From Litorimonas sp963922935 (GTDB lineage Bacteria > Pseudomonadota > Alphaproteobacteria > Caulobacterales > Maricaulaceae), in contig CAWUKE010000148.1 in assembly GCA_963922935.1 (NCBI GenBank), positions 1 to 5,855 of the forward strand: a stretch of 5,855 bases of DNA, written 5' to 3'. Made by a program: the position numbers and the translations under genes. This document shows, in pieces, positions 1-5,855 of this stretch. Each line of letters starts with the position of its first letter. The first letter of the stretch is position 1. The notes beneath the pieces were generated by a model. It worked only from the letters and a program-made list of their open reading frames with translations, had not been told where the DNA came from and did no database searches.

Positions 1-1
1 T

Positions 2-1174
2 CTTGGACTGATCTGCCCAGAGCCCAATGGGGCAGAGGCGGCGTGGGCAGGGGACCTTCCTCTGCTCGCGCCGCAGACTCTTATTCAGTTGATCAATCAC
101 TTTAAGGGTTCGCAAATATTAGCGCGACCTGAACCCGGCGATCTGCTGGATAATCGCACGCAAGTGCCGGATCTGCGCGATGTTCGGGGGCAGGAAACGG
201 CGAAGCGGGCCTTAGAAATTGCGGCGGCCGGCGGACATAATCTGTTGATGGTCGGCCCGCCTGGCTCAGGCAAATCCATGCTAGCGGCGCGCCTGCCAGG
301 TCTCTTACCTCCGCTCGACGCGCGTGAACTCCTCGACGTGTCGATGATCCATTCGGTCGCCGGATTGTTAGAGCGGGGCGAGCTGACACGCTCGCGTCCG
401 TTCCGCGCGCCGCATCATAGCGCGTCCATGCCAGCGCTTGTTGGTGGTGGGGCGAAAGCGCGACCAGGGGAAGCCAGCTTGGCGCATCGCGGGGTCTTGT
501 TCTTGGACGAACTGCCGGAGTTTACGCCGCAAGTTCTCGATAGTTTGCGTCAGCCTTTGGAGACAGGCTCTATTTCGGTCGCCCGGGCTAATGCGCATGT
601 GACTTATCCGGCCCGGTTTCAGCTTGTTGCGGCGATGAACCCTTGTCGCTGTGGAACGGGCGGGGCGGATGGCATCGCCTGTCGGCGCGGCGCGCGCTGC
701 GCTGCGGACTATCAAGCGCGTGTCTCTGGGCCCTTTATGGACCGGATCGATATTCAGATTGACGTTCCGGCTGTAACGCCAGCTGACCTAGCTCTGCCGC
801 CTGCCCAAGAAGGCACAGCCGAAGTGGCCGCGCGTGTTGCGGCGGCGCGGGCCGCCCAGATGGCGCGCAATGACGGGCTGACGAATGCGGACCTTCCGCA
901 AAACCTGCTTGACCGCGTGACGCAACCGGATGAGCCGGGGAGGGCCTTGCTCTTAAAGGCGGCGGAAAGCTTGGGGCTGACCGCACGGGGTTATCACCGG
1001 ACTTTGCGCGTGGCGCGGACCTTGGCTGATCTGGCCGGTTCAGAGGATGTGCGTCGTTTGCACATTGCGGAGGCTTTGGCCCATCGTCGGGTCCGTCGCG
1101 CACCGTCTGCGGCAAACTTATCGCCACGGTCGCGTCCTGCTAATCGGTCTCCGCGCAATCCCTTCTACTCTTAA
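2..1174 (+). CDS. comM: YifB/ComM-family Mg-chelatase-like AAA+ ATPase, 5' end missing
   Basis: The reading frame is open from base 2, and its first 29 codons (LGLICPEPNG, then EAAWAGD) match the family's conserved N-terminal region, so the gene starts upstream of the window. The TTG at 89 is internal. About 390 residues are visible against a usual length near 500. In visible numbering: Walker A GPPGSGKS at 85-92 (bases 254-277); the family signature FRAPHHSAS near 134-142; Walker B VLFLDE at 165-170 (bases 494-511); a CxC...C...C cluster at 215, 217, 227 and 233 that could bind zinc; SGPFMDRID at 242-250 with a likely arginine finger at 248; and the C-terminal Mg_chelatase_C helices (LTARGYHR, HIAEAL) at 326-359. 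An Arg/Ser/Pro-rich tail of about 25 residues follows. Known of the family: ComM is a hexameric cytoplasmic helicase that drives branch migration during integration of transforming DNA. Many carriers are not known to be transformable, so the role here is inferred. The family assignment is very secure. Confidence 0.95.
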   Translation, partial: LGLICPEPNGAEAAWAGDLPLLAPQTLIQLINHFKGSQILARPEPGDLLDNRTQVPDLRDVRGQETAKRALEIAAAGGHNLLMVGPPGSGKSMLAARLPGLLPPLDARELLDVSMIHSVAGLLERGELTRSRPFRAPHHSASMPALVGGGAKARPGEASLAHRGVLFLDELPEFTPQVLDSLRQPLETGSISVARANAHVTYPARFQLVAAMNPCRCGTGGADGIACRRGARCAADYQARVSGPFMDRIDIQIDVPAVTPADLALPPAQEGTAEVAARVAAARAAQMARNDGLTNADLPQNLLDRVTQPDEPGRALLLKAAESLGLTARGYHRTLRVARTLADLAGSEDVRRLHIAEALAHRRVRRAPSAANLSPRSRPANRSPRNPFYS

Positions 1175-1245
1175 ACTGTCACATAGCTTGCGGAAATCGC
1201 GCTGCAGGTAAGATGGTATTAAGGATGTTTAGGCATCTCTTCTTT

Positions 1246-1250
1246 GACTC
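1246..1250. promoter_or_regulatory. GANTC (CcrM-type) methylation site in the intergenic gap
   Basis: The sequence GACTC lies 42 bases before the start of the receiver-domain gene. It is one of only three GANTC sites I found in the whole window; the others, at 76-80 and 3544-3548, are inside genes. In alphaproteobacteria with CcrM, intergenic GANTC sites often mark promoters whose activity depends on methylation and GcrA. The motif is plain in the sequence, but its regulatory role is inference. Confidence 0.35.
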
Positions 1251-1253
1251 TGT

Positions 1254-1273
1254 GCGCGAGACGTCGCGCTTTT
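1254..1273 (+). terminator. Hairpin plus T-run, possible terminator or attenuator
   Basis: GCGCGA (1254-1259) and TCGCGC (1264-1269) form a perfect six-base-pair, GC-rich stem around a four-base GACG loop, followed directly by TTTT (1270-1273). This is the shape of a weak intrinsic terminator. It lies 79 bases after the yifB/comM stop and 18 bases before the next start codon, so it may end yifB transcripts or sit in the leader of the following gene. The stem and T-run are short, so chance occurrence is possible. Confidence 0.35.
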
Positions 1274-1280
1274 GGCTCTT

Positions 1281-1286
1281 AGGGAT
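1281..1286 (+). promoter_or_regulatory. Ribosome binding site for the PAS-receiver gene
   Basis: AGGGAT lies five bases before the ATG at 1292 (seven from the end of AGGG) and is a reasonable match to the Shine-Dalgarno core. It supports 1292 as the start. It begins eight bases after the T-run of the hairpin at 1254-1273. Confidence 0.5.
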
Positions 1287-1291
1287 ATGCG

Positions 1292-2671
1292 ATGCACCAG
1301 TCGCCAGACGATATCTTCGCCGCCCATTTCTGGGCTTGGCCCGATCCGGCGCTTAAGCGCGACGCCCATGGGCGTGTGCTATTCGTCAATGCGGCCTTCC
1401 TTCAGCTCTTTGGCGGACGGGTTGAAGATTGGCGCGGCCAAACCGTGCAAGGCTGGGCGGCGCCGCAAGCGGGCCCAATGCCGACGCGCTTTGAGATCCG
1501 AACGCCAGCGCAAAGTGATAGCCCTGAGCAGATCTATGACTGGATTGAATTATCAGAACCAGACGGCAGCGCTTTCGCTCTGGCGCGCAATGTTACGCTC
1601 TTCGCGTCTGCGACAGCGGCACCGCAAGACGTCCAGACGCCGGCACATAGAGAGACCGCCCAACCGGCCTATGGCGGGGCTATGGACGCTTCATCTACCC
1701 CGTCGACCGCAGCGCCTTCAGTCGTAGCCGATCCCGCGCCATCCCTAGATACGTTAGTTGAGGCAAATGTACCACCTGTCGCCGACGTGCCAGCGCTGGA
1801 CGTCCCAAATATTGAAGTCCCGGTTTTAGAAACGCCTGACATTAGCGTGCCGCCTGTCAACGCGGCGCCTGCTGCTTTGGCGGAAACGTCCGTTGTTGCT
1901 CAACCGGCGACTGTGCCTTCGGTTTCAGAAGACGCTGCTTCATATCGTGCGGCGACAGAGGAGGTTGTGTCCAGCCCGTCCATGGACGTCCCGCCCTCTC
2001 TTGATGCCGCGCCAACGATAGACCCACAACCTGTTGCAGCCGCACCGACACTGGACCCAGAGCAACCACCTCAGATTGACCCAAAGCCCGCTCCCGTCGC
2101 GGAGCGCCCGGCCGAACGCGATTTTGAGCGCCGGGCTTTGCCAATTGAAAATGGCGACGCTGTTCTGGGCAATAACTGGCGTGACGCGGTTATCGCCAAG
2201 GCCGTGGGTGTTGTTGAGGCGCCCGAAGACGAGCCCGCCAGCGAACCGGTAGATGAGATGCCAGTTTCCGACACTACTGAGCCCATTCGGATCCTGCTTG
2301 CCGAGGATAATGCAATCAACGCCCTTTTGACCCGGACCTTGTTAGAGGCTGAAGGCCATACAGTCGAAACGGTTGAAGACGGACAGCTCGCTGTTGAAGC
2401 GATGAAGTCTTCAAATTTCGATATGATTTTCATGGATATGCGCATGCCGAACATGGACGGGCTCGAAGCCACGCGCAAAATTCGGACCTTGCCCAATGTT
2501 CCGAGTTCTCTGCCGATTGTTGCCCTAACGGCGAATGCTTTTGATGACGACCGCAATGCCTGTTTCGATAGCGGTATGAACGATTTTATGACCAAGCCCG
2601 TCTCGGCGGAAGAATTATCTGAAATGGTCGCACGCTGGACGGGGCAATCGGATCAAGCTCTCGCGAGCTAG
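1292..2671 (+). CDS. PAS-like / long Pro-Ala linker / receiver-domain protein (kinase-less)
   Basis: A 459-residue protein with three parts. Residues about 8-105 resemble a PAS domain (GRVLFVNAAFLQLFGG at 27-42, then YDWIELSEPDG and FALARNVT), suggesting a sensory or protein-contact role. Residues about 106-330 are low-complexity, rich in Pro, Ala, Val, Ser and acidic residues, with a more protein-like island at about 276-308 (ERDFERRALPIENG, then NNWRDAVIAKAVGVV). Residues 332-449 are a complete receiver domain: acidic pair E338/D339, phospho-acceptor D382 in MDMRMPNMDG, T413 in ALTANA, and K435 in TKP. Its LAEDN and GMNDFMTKP forms are typical of receivers on hybrid histidine kinases. None of the five histidines (2, 12, 26, 119, 356) lies in an H-box, no ATP-binding N or G boxes are visible, and no output domain follows the receiver. 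It probably accepts phosphate from another kinase or phosphotransferase and signals by protein contact. Domain calls are firm for the receiver and moderate for PAS. The pathway is unknown. Confidence 0.9.
   Translation: MHQSPDDIFAAHFWAWPDPALKRDAHGRVLFVNAAFLQLFGGRVEDWRGQTVQGWAAPQAGPMPTRFEIRTPAQSDSPEQIYDWIELSEPDGSAFALARNVTLFASATAAPQDVQTPAHRETAQPAYGGAMDASSTPSTAAPSVVADPAPSLDTLVEANVPPVADVPALDVPNIEVPVLETPDISVPPVNAAPAALAETSVVAQPATVPSVSEDAASYRAATEEVVSSPSMDVPPSLDAAPTIDPQPVAAAPTLDPEQPPQIDPKPAPVAERPAERDFERRALPIENGDAVLGNNWRDAVIAKAVGVVEAPEDEPASEPVDEMPVSDTTEPIRILLAEDNAINALLTRTLLEAEGHTVETVEDGQLAVEAMKSSNFDMIFMDMRMPNMDGLEATRKIRTLPNVPSSLPIVALTANAFDDDRNACFDSGMNDFMTKPVSAEELSEMVARWTGQSDQALAS
1787..1861 (+). repeat. 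Five tandem pentapeptide repeats in the linker
   Basis: Residues 166-190 of the receiver protein read VPALD, VPNIE, VPVLE, TPDIS, VPPVN. The pattern is [V/T]-P-x-[L/I/V]-[D/E/S/N] with an exact period of five. The preceding VPPVAD (160-165) is a looser copy. The underlying DNA is not strictly repeated, so the pattern is kept at protein level. A second, less regular set (PTIDPQP, PTLDPEQPP, QIDPKPAP) lies at about 241-268. Confidence 0.6.
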
Positions 2672-2739
2672 GCTTTTAGGGACAACCCTCTGCAAAACGG
2701 ACTTTGGTTCGTGATTTAGCCGTAATCCGGCCTTGTCTG

Positions 2740-2757
2740 TGCCGCACGGGCGCGGCA
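2740..2757 (+). other. Hairpin just upstream of the permease start
   Basis: TGCCGC (2740-2745) pairs perfectly with GCGGCA (2752-2757) around a six-base loop. It ends 11 bases before the ATG at 2769 and has no T-run, so it is not a terminator. Because it covers the zone where a Shine-Dalgarno sequence would sit, it could affect translation initiation. It would be coding sequence if translation began at the TTG at 2733. Confidence 0.25.
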
Positions 2758-2768
2758 AGCCGGTACGC

Positions 2769-4403
2769 ATGAGTGATAGCCTTAGTGCGACACGCCCGAC
2801 ACTAGCCGAGACCTTTGGTCTGGTCCTGAAAAGTCCGCGCAATGCTGCCATGCTCTTTCTGGGCATGAGTGCGGGCTTGCCAATCATGCTGGTCTATCAG
2901 GTCTTGTCGATTTGGATGCGGGAAGCGGATGTGTCGCGTTCAACGATCGGATTTTTTGTCTGGGTCGGTTTTGCCTATAGTTTGAAATTTCTCTGGGCGC
3001 CGTTAGTGGACCGCGTACGCATTCCGGGCTTCTCGCGGTGGTTGGGTAATCGTCGGGGATGGACGCTCTTTGCAATCCTCGGCACTGCTTTGGCCATGTG
3101 GGGGATGAGTACACAGAACCCGGCAGAGGATCTGGCGGCGGTGGCTGTCTGCGCCGTTCTTATCGCCTTTGCCAGCGCAACTTTGGACATTTGCGTTGAT
3201 GCGTGGCGTGTCGACAACGCAACGAATGCCGAACAAGCCATGGTCAGTGCGATTTATCAATTGGGCTACCGATTTGGCATGATCGCAGCCGTAACGGGCG
3301 GTCTGTTTATCGCGGATATTGGCGGGTTTAAAATGACCTATCTGCTGCTGGGTGTGCTCGCGGCCATCGGCGCGTCAACAACACTTTGGGCCCCCGACAT
3401 CAGAGCCACCGAGCAACATCGCATGTCCGCGGCGAAAGCCATCCCACTGGGTGTGTTGACGCTTGTCGCCATAGCCGCTTTGCTCTGGATCGGCCTTCAG
3501 CCAGGAGGCTGGCTGCGCATGATCATTAGCTGGCTTGGCGCAGGAGTCAGTGCGATCCCGCCGCGGTGGGGGGCAGGTCTTTTCGCGCTTATTCTGGCAA
3601 GCCCTTTCCTGCTGGCCATATATTTTACGACCCGAATGGGACGGGACCAATTACAAGCGGGCACGATCTATGCGGTGCCGATCCTCGGCGATTTTGCCGA
3701 TTTGGTTCGCCGAACAGGTCTTATGGCTTTGGTCGTTTTAGGGATCGTGGTGACGTACCGGATCAGCGACACAACAATGGGCGTGATGACAGGTCCGCTT
3801 TATATCGATCTTGGCTATGAAAAATCGACCATTGGGACAGTAAAAGGCCTCTTCGGTATTTCGATTATGATCCTCGGGGCTTTTTTAGGGGGCTTCTCAG
3901 CGACCCGTTACGGCATGGGGCGCAGCATGGTGATCGGGGCTATCCTGACAATTCTGACCAATCTCGCCTTTGCTTGGTTAGCAACGGTTACGGTTCCGCG
4001 TGCGGCCTATCTCTTCGTGACGATTGGGGCGGATAATGTAGCGGCGGGTTTTGCCGGGGGTGTCTTTATCGCCTTCATGTCGATCCTGACCAATAAAGCG
4101 ATGAGCGCGACACAATATGCCTTGTTCAGTTCCTTATTTGCATTCTTCGGAAAATCATTAGCTGGGTTCTCTGGCGTTCTGGCTGATGCTGTTGGCTATG
4201 AAGCCTTCTTTATCATCACAGGCTTGTTTGGGCTCCCCGCTTTGATTTTATCGATTTGGACCTGGCTATCTGGGTTTACAGATGGCGTAGATGAGGTGGC
4301 CACACCGGCATCGGGACCTTTTGTTCAAAGTCCACTCGCCCCGACGCTGGCTTCGACGCCTGTGTCTGCTGTCCAGCCTGCTCTTGAGCCGGCCCGCAAA
4401 TAA
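2769..4403 (+). CDS. ampG: AmpG-family MFS permease (muropeptide-type transporter)
   Basis: From the ATG at 2769 this is a 544-residue inner-membrane protein with about 13-14 hydrophobic segments. Family hallmarks are SAGLPIMLVYQVLSIWMRE at 34-52 on the first helix, YSLKFLWAPLVDR at 70-82, GNRRGW at 93-98, and FASATLDICVDAWRV at 134-148, whose aspartates 140 and 144 lie in the conserved motif of helix four. YQLGYRFGM follows at 163-171. The second half begins near YRISDTTMGVM (330-340) after an extra, partly hydrophobic insert, as in long alphaproteobacterial members. The last 35 or so residues are a hydrophilic Pro/Ala/Ser-rich tail. Known of the family: AmpG imports GlcNAc-anhydroMurNAc (muro)peptides for cell-wall recycling and can feed beta-lactamase induction. 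Paralogues occur, so the substrate is inferred. The start is a choice: ATG 2769 begins MSDSLSATRP and fits the family, while the in-frame TTG at 2733 would add 12 residues. Neither has a clear ribosome binding site. No peptidoglycan-recycling gene is adjacent. Confidence 0.88.
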   Translation: MSDSLSATRPTLAETFGLVLKSPRNAAMLFLGMSAGLPIMLVYQVLSIWMREADVSRSTIGFFVWVGFAYSLKFLWAPLVDRVRIPGFSRWLGNRRGWTLFAILGTALAMWGMSTQNPAEDLAAVAVCAVLIAFASATLDICVDAWRVDNATNAEQAMVSAIYQLGYRFGMIAAVTGGLFIADIGGFKMTYLLLGVLAAIGASTTLWAPDIRATEQHRMSAAKAIPLGVLTLVAIAALLWIGLQPGGWLRMIISWLGAGVSAIPPRWGAGLFALILASPFLLAIYFTTRMGRDQLQAGTIYAVPILGDFADLVRRTGLMALVVLGIVVTYRISDTTMGVMTGPLYIDLGYEKSTIGTVKGLFGISIMILGAFLGGFSATRYGMGRSMVIGAILTILTNLAFAWLATVTVPRAAYLFVTIGADNVAAGFAGGVFIAFMSILTNKAMSATQYALFSSLFAFFGKSLAGFSGVLADAVGYEAFFIITGLFGLPALILSIWTWLSGFTDGVDEVATPASGPFVQSPLAPTLASTPVSAVQPALEPARK

Positions 4404-4420
4404 CGGCACAGACGCTTTCG

Positions 4421-5855
4421 ATGAACAAGCCTGTCGATAAGACCCAGACTTCGGCCAAAGCGAGCAAGCCGACGCCGATGATGGCGCAATATTTGGCGAT
4501 TAAAGCCGATGTTGGCCCCGAAGCGCTACTCTTCTACCGCATGGGTGATTTTTACGAGCTGTTCTTCGATGATGCCGTCCGCGCCTCTGCCGCGCTCGAT
4601 ATTGCTCTGACAAAACGCGGCAAACATGCCGGTGCGGCGATCCCTATGTGCGGTGTGCCGGTCCATGCTGCCGAAGCTTATCTGGCGCGCCTGATCAAAG
4701 CCGGATTTCGCGTTGCTGTCTGTGAACAAACGGAAGACCCGGCGGAGGCCAAAAAGCGGGGCAGCAAAGCTGTGGTTCGTCGCGAAGTGGTTCGCCTCGT
4801 CACCCCCGGCACGCTCTCAGAAGATACGTTGCTGGATGCTAAGGGAAGCAATATCCTCGCCGCACTCTTCATTGGGCGCATTGGCGATGCCGCGCTAGCC
4901 TGGGCTGATATTTCCGATGGGTCCTTTCAGACCTGTGCGGTCGCGCCGGACGATTTGATGGCCGAGGTCGCGGCCTTGCGTCCGTCTGAGTTATTGTTGC
5001 CCGAAAGCCTCTACACGGATTGGGTTGATGCGGGCATTGCCTTGACGCCGCTCGCGCCCACGAAATTTGATCGTCGCGCTGGCGATGCGCTTTTATCAGA
5101 CCGCTTTGGCGTGGGCTCACTTGACGGTTTCGGTGATTTCACAGCGGAAGAAATTTGTGCCGCCGGAGCCTTGGTTGATTATGTCGAACTAACGCAAGCG
5201 GGTGGGCGGACGGCTTTGTCTGCGCCGCGCCGGGCGTTGCGCTCGGGATGGCTCTCTATCGACATGGCGACGCGGGCGTCTTTGGAAATTGATCGGACAT
5301 TATCCGGGAAGCGCGCGGGTAGTCTGCTGTCTGTCATAGATCGCACCGTGACAGGTCCAGGCGCGCGGCTTTTGGCGGATCGGTTGCGCCGACCGCTGAC
5401 CGACCTCCACACTATTCGCGCGCGTTTGGATGCCGTCCAACAGCTCCATGATAATCCAGACTTCCGAACGGCTTTAATCCAAGCTTTGAAAGGCACTGGC
5501 GATGCCGCCCGTAGCCTGTCCCGCTTGCAATTAAGGCGAGGCGGACCGCGAGACCTCTCTACAATCGCCAATGCCATAGCGACAGGTGAGGCGATCAATG
5601 CCGACCTTGCTAGCCGTCCATCGCTCGCATTAGTCGATGAGTTGGAGGGCCAATGCGCGGCCTTGTCGCTCGCCGATAAAGCGGCGCTGGCGACTTTTGT
5701 GCGCGATCTCTCCAAGGCGCTTGTCGATGAACCGCCGCTGCAGGCCAGTGCGGGCGGGTTAATCCGGCCGGGCTGGTCCTCAGAGATTGATCGCTTGCGT
5801 TCCCTTCGGGATGAAAGTCGTCGGTCTATTGCGGCCCTACAAGGAAAATATGCAA
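4421..5855 (+). CDS. mutS: DNA mismatch repair protein MutS, 3' end missing
   Basis: The frame from ATG 4421 stays open to the right edge, giving 478 residues of a protein that is usually 850-900 long. The mismatch-recognition domain (about 19-132) carries TPMMAQYLAIK and RMGDFYELFFDDA, including the F-x-E motif (F44, E46; bases 4550-4558) that stacks on and contacts the mismatched base. It continues with IPMCGVPVHAAEAYLARLI and VTPGTLSEDTLLD. The connector domain spans about 140-265. The core/lever domain begins near 278 (LSIDMATRASLEIDRTL, then VIDRTVTGPGARLLADRLRRPL). The clamp region starts near 445 (GGLIRPGWSSEIDRL). The ATPase domain and C-terminal helix-turn-helix lie beyond the window. 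MutS dimers scan DNA for mismatches and recruit MutL. The gap from the permease stop is 17 bases, suggesting co-transcription. The ATG pair at 4478/4481 is an alternative start, but short N-terminal extensions before TPMMAQYL are common in this group and 4421 gives one of about 20 residues. No strong ribosome binding site is visible. Confidence 0.97.
   Translation, partial: MNKPVDKTQTSAKASKPTPMMAQYLAIKADVGPEALLFYRMGDFYELFFDDAVRASAALDIALTKRGKHAGAAIPMCGVPVHAAEAYLARLIKAGFRVAVCEQTEDPAEAKKRGSKAVVRREVVRLVTPGTLSEDTLLDAKGSNILAALFIGRIGDAALAWADISDGSFQTCAVAPDDLMAEVAALRPSELLLPESLYTDWVDAGIALTPLAPTKFDRRAGDALLSDRFGVGSLDGFGDFTAEEICAAGALVDYVELTQAGGRTALSAPRRALRSGWLSIDMATRASLEIDRTLSGKRAGSLLSVIDRTVTGPGARLLADRLRRPLTDLHTIRARLDAVQQLHDNPDFRTALIQALKGTGDAARSLSRLQLRRGGPRDLSTIANAIATGEAINADLASRPSLALVDELEGQCAALSLADKAALATFVRDLSKALVDEPPLQASAGGLIRPGWSSEIDRLRSLRDESRRSIAALQGKYA

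Noticed and set aside
89..91. In-frame TTG that could be read as the start of the YifB/ComM gene
   Set aside because: The frame is open to the window edge, and the 29 codons before it encode conserved family sequence, so the true start lies upstream of the window.
1219..1232. TTAA...TTAG pair resembling a CtrA binding site before the receiver gene
   Set aside because: The spacing is six rather than the expected seven and the second half-site is imperfect, so it is too weak to call.
1244..1249. TTGACT as a -35 promoter element
   Set aside because: No acceptable -10 element lies at the right spacing downstream. That stretch is the GC-rich hairpin and the ribosome binding site.
1272..1727. Overlapping + strand frame of 151 codons from a TTG, offset from the PAS-receiver gene
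   Set aside because: The product is Arg/Ser-rich and motif-free, with no good ribosome binding site. It looks like a shadow of the PAS and linker region.
2071..2595. Antisense open frame of 174 codons opposite the receiver domain
   Set aside because: The sense strand encodes a complete receiver with all key residues. The reverse frame is a compositional by-product.
2656..2677. Five-base-pair stem AGCTC/GAGCT with later T's at the end of the receiver gene, as a terminator
   Set aside because: The stem is short, overlaps the stop codon, and is separated from the four T's by several bases. It is likely chance.
2733..2735. In-frame TTG start for the permease
   Set aside because: It adds 12 residues (SVPHGRGKPVR type) that do not look like the family's N-terminus and has no ribosome binding site. 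ATG 2769 is preferred, though not proven.
5179..5715. Antisense open frame of 178 codons
   Set aside because: It lies wholly inside mutS, whose sense translation matches the family throughout. The antisense product is Arg/Ser-rich with no recognisable motif.

Overview
This window looks like an ordinary chromosomal segment of an alphaproteobacterium. The DNA is moderately GC-rich and gene-dense, with four genes all on the + strand. The AmpG-type permease has the long alphaproteobacterial architecture, and the PAS-like module resembles those of Caulobacterales/Maricaulales-type sensor proteins (recalled from family knowledge, not searched). A hand scan finds only three GANTC sites in 5855 bases where roughly twenty would be expected by chance. 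That fits a genome methylated by CcrM. A Hyphomonadaceae/Maricaulales-like host is my best guess, held with low confidence.

Layout. (1) 2-1174: the 3' three-quarters of a YifB/ComM-family Mg-chelatase-like AAA+ ATPase, which enters from the left edge. (2) 1175-1291: a 117-base gap with a GANTC site, a perfect 6-bp hairpin followed by four T's, and a ribosome binding site. (3) 1292-2671: an unusual two-component protein with an N-terminal PAS-like module, a very long Pro/Ala/Val-rich linker with short tandem repeats, and a complete C-terminal receiver domain. It has no histidine-kinase core and no DNA-binding output domain. (4) 2672-2768: a 97-base gap with a hairpin just before the next start. 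(5) 2769-4403: an AmpG-like MFS permease. (6) 4421-5855: the first half of mutS, 17 bases after the permease, running off the right edge.

How the genes fit together. ampG and mutS are close enough to share a transcript. yifB/comM and the receiver protein are more loosely spaced, and the hairpin between them could separate or attenuate transcription. ComM-type helicases extend heteroduplex during DNA uptake and MutS polices mismatches in heteroduplex, so they touch one process, but the adjacency alone does not prove a functional link. Three genes are standard housekeeping or envelope genes. The PAS-linker-receiver protein is the one item that departs from a standard family layout and is the best candidate for something not well described. 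I found no mobile elements, RNA genes, CRISPR arrays or long DNA repeats.
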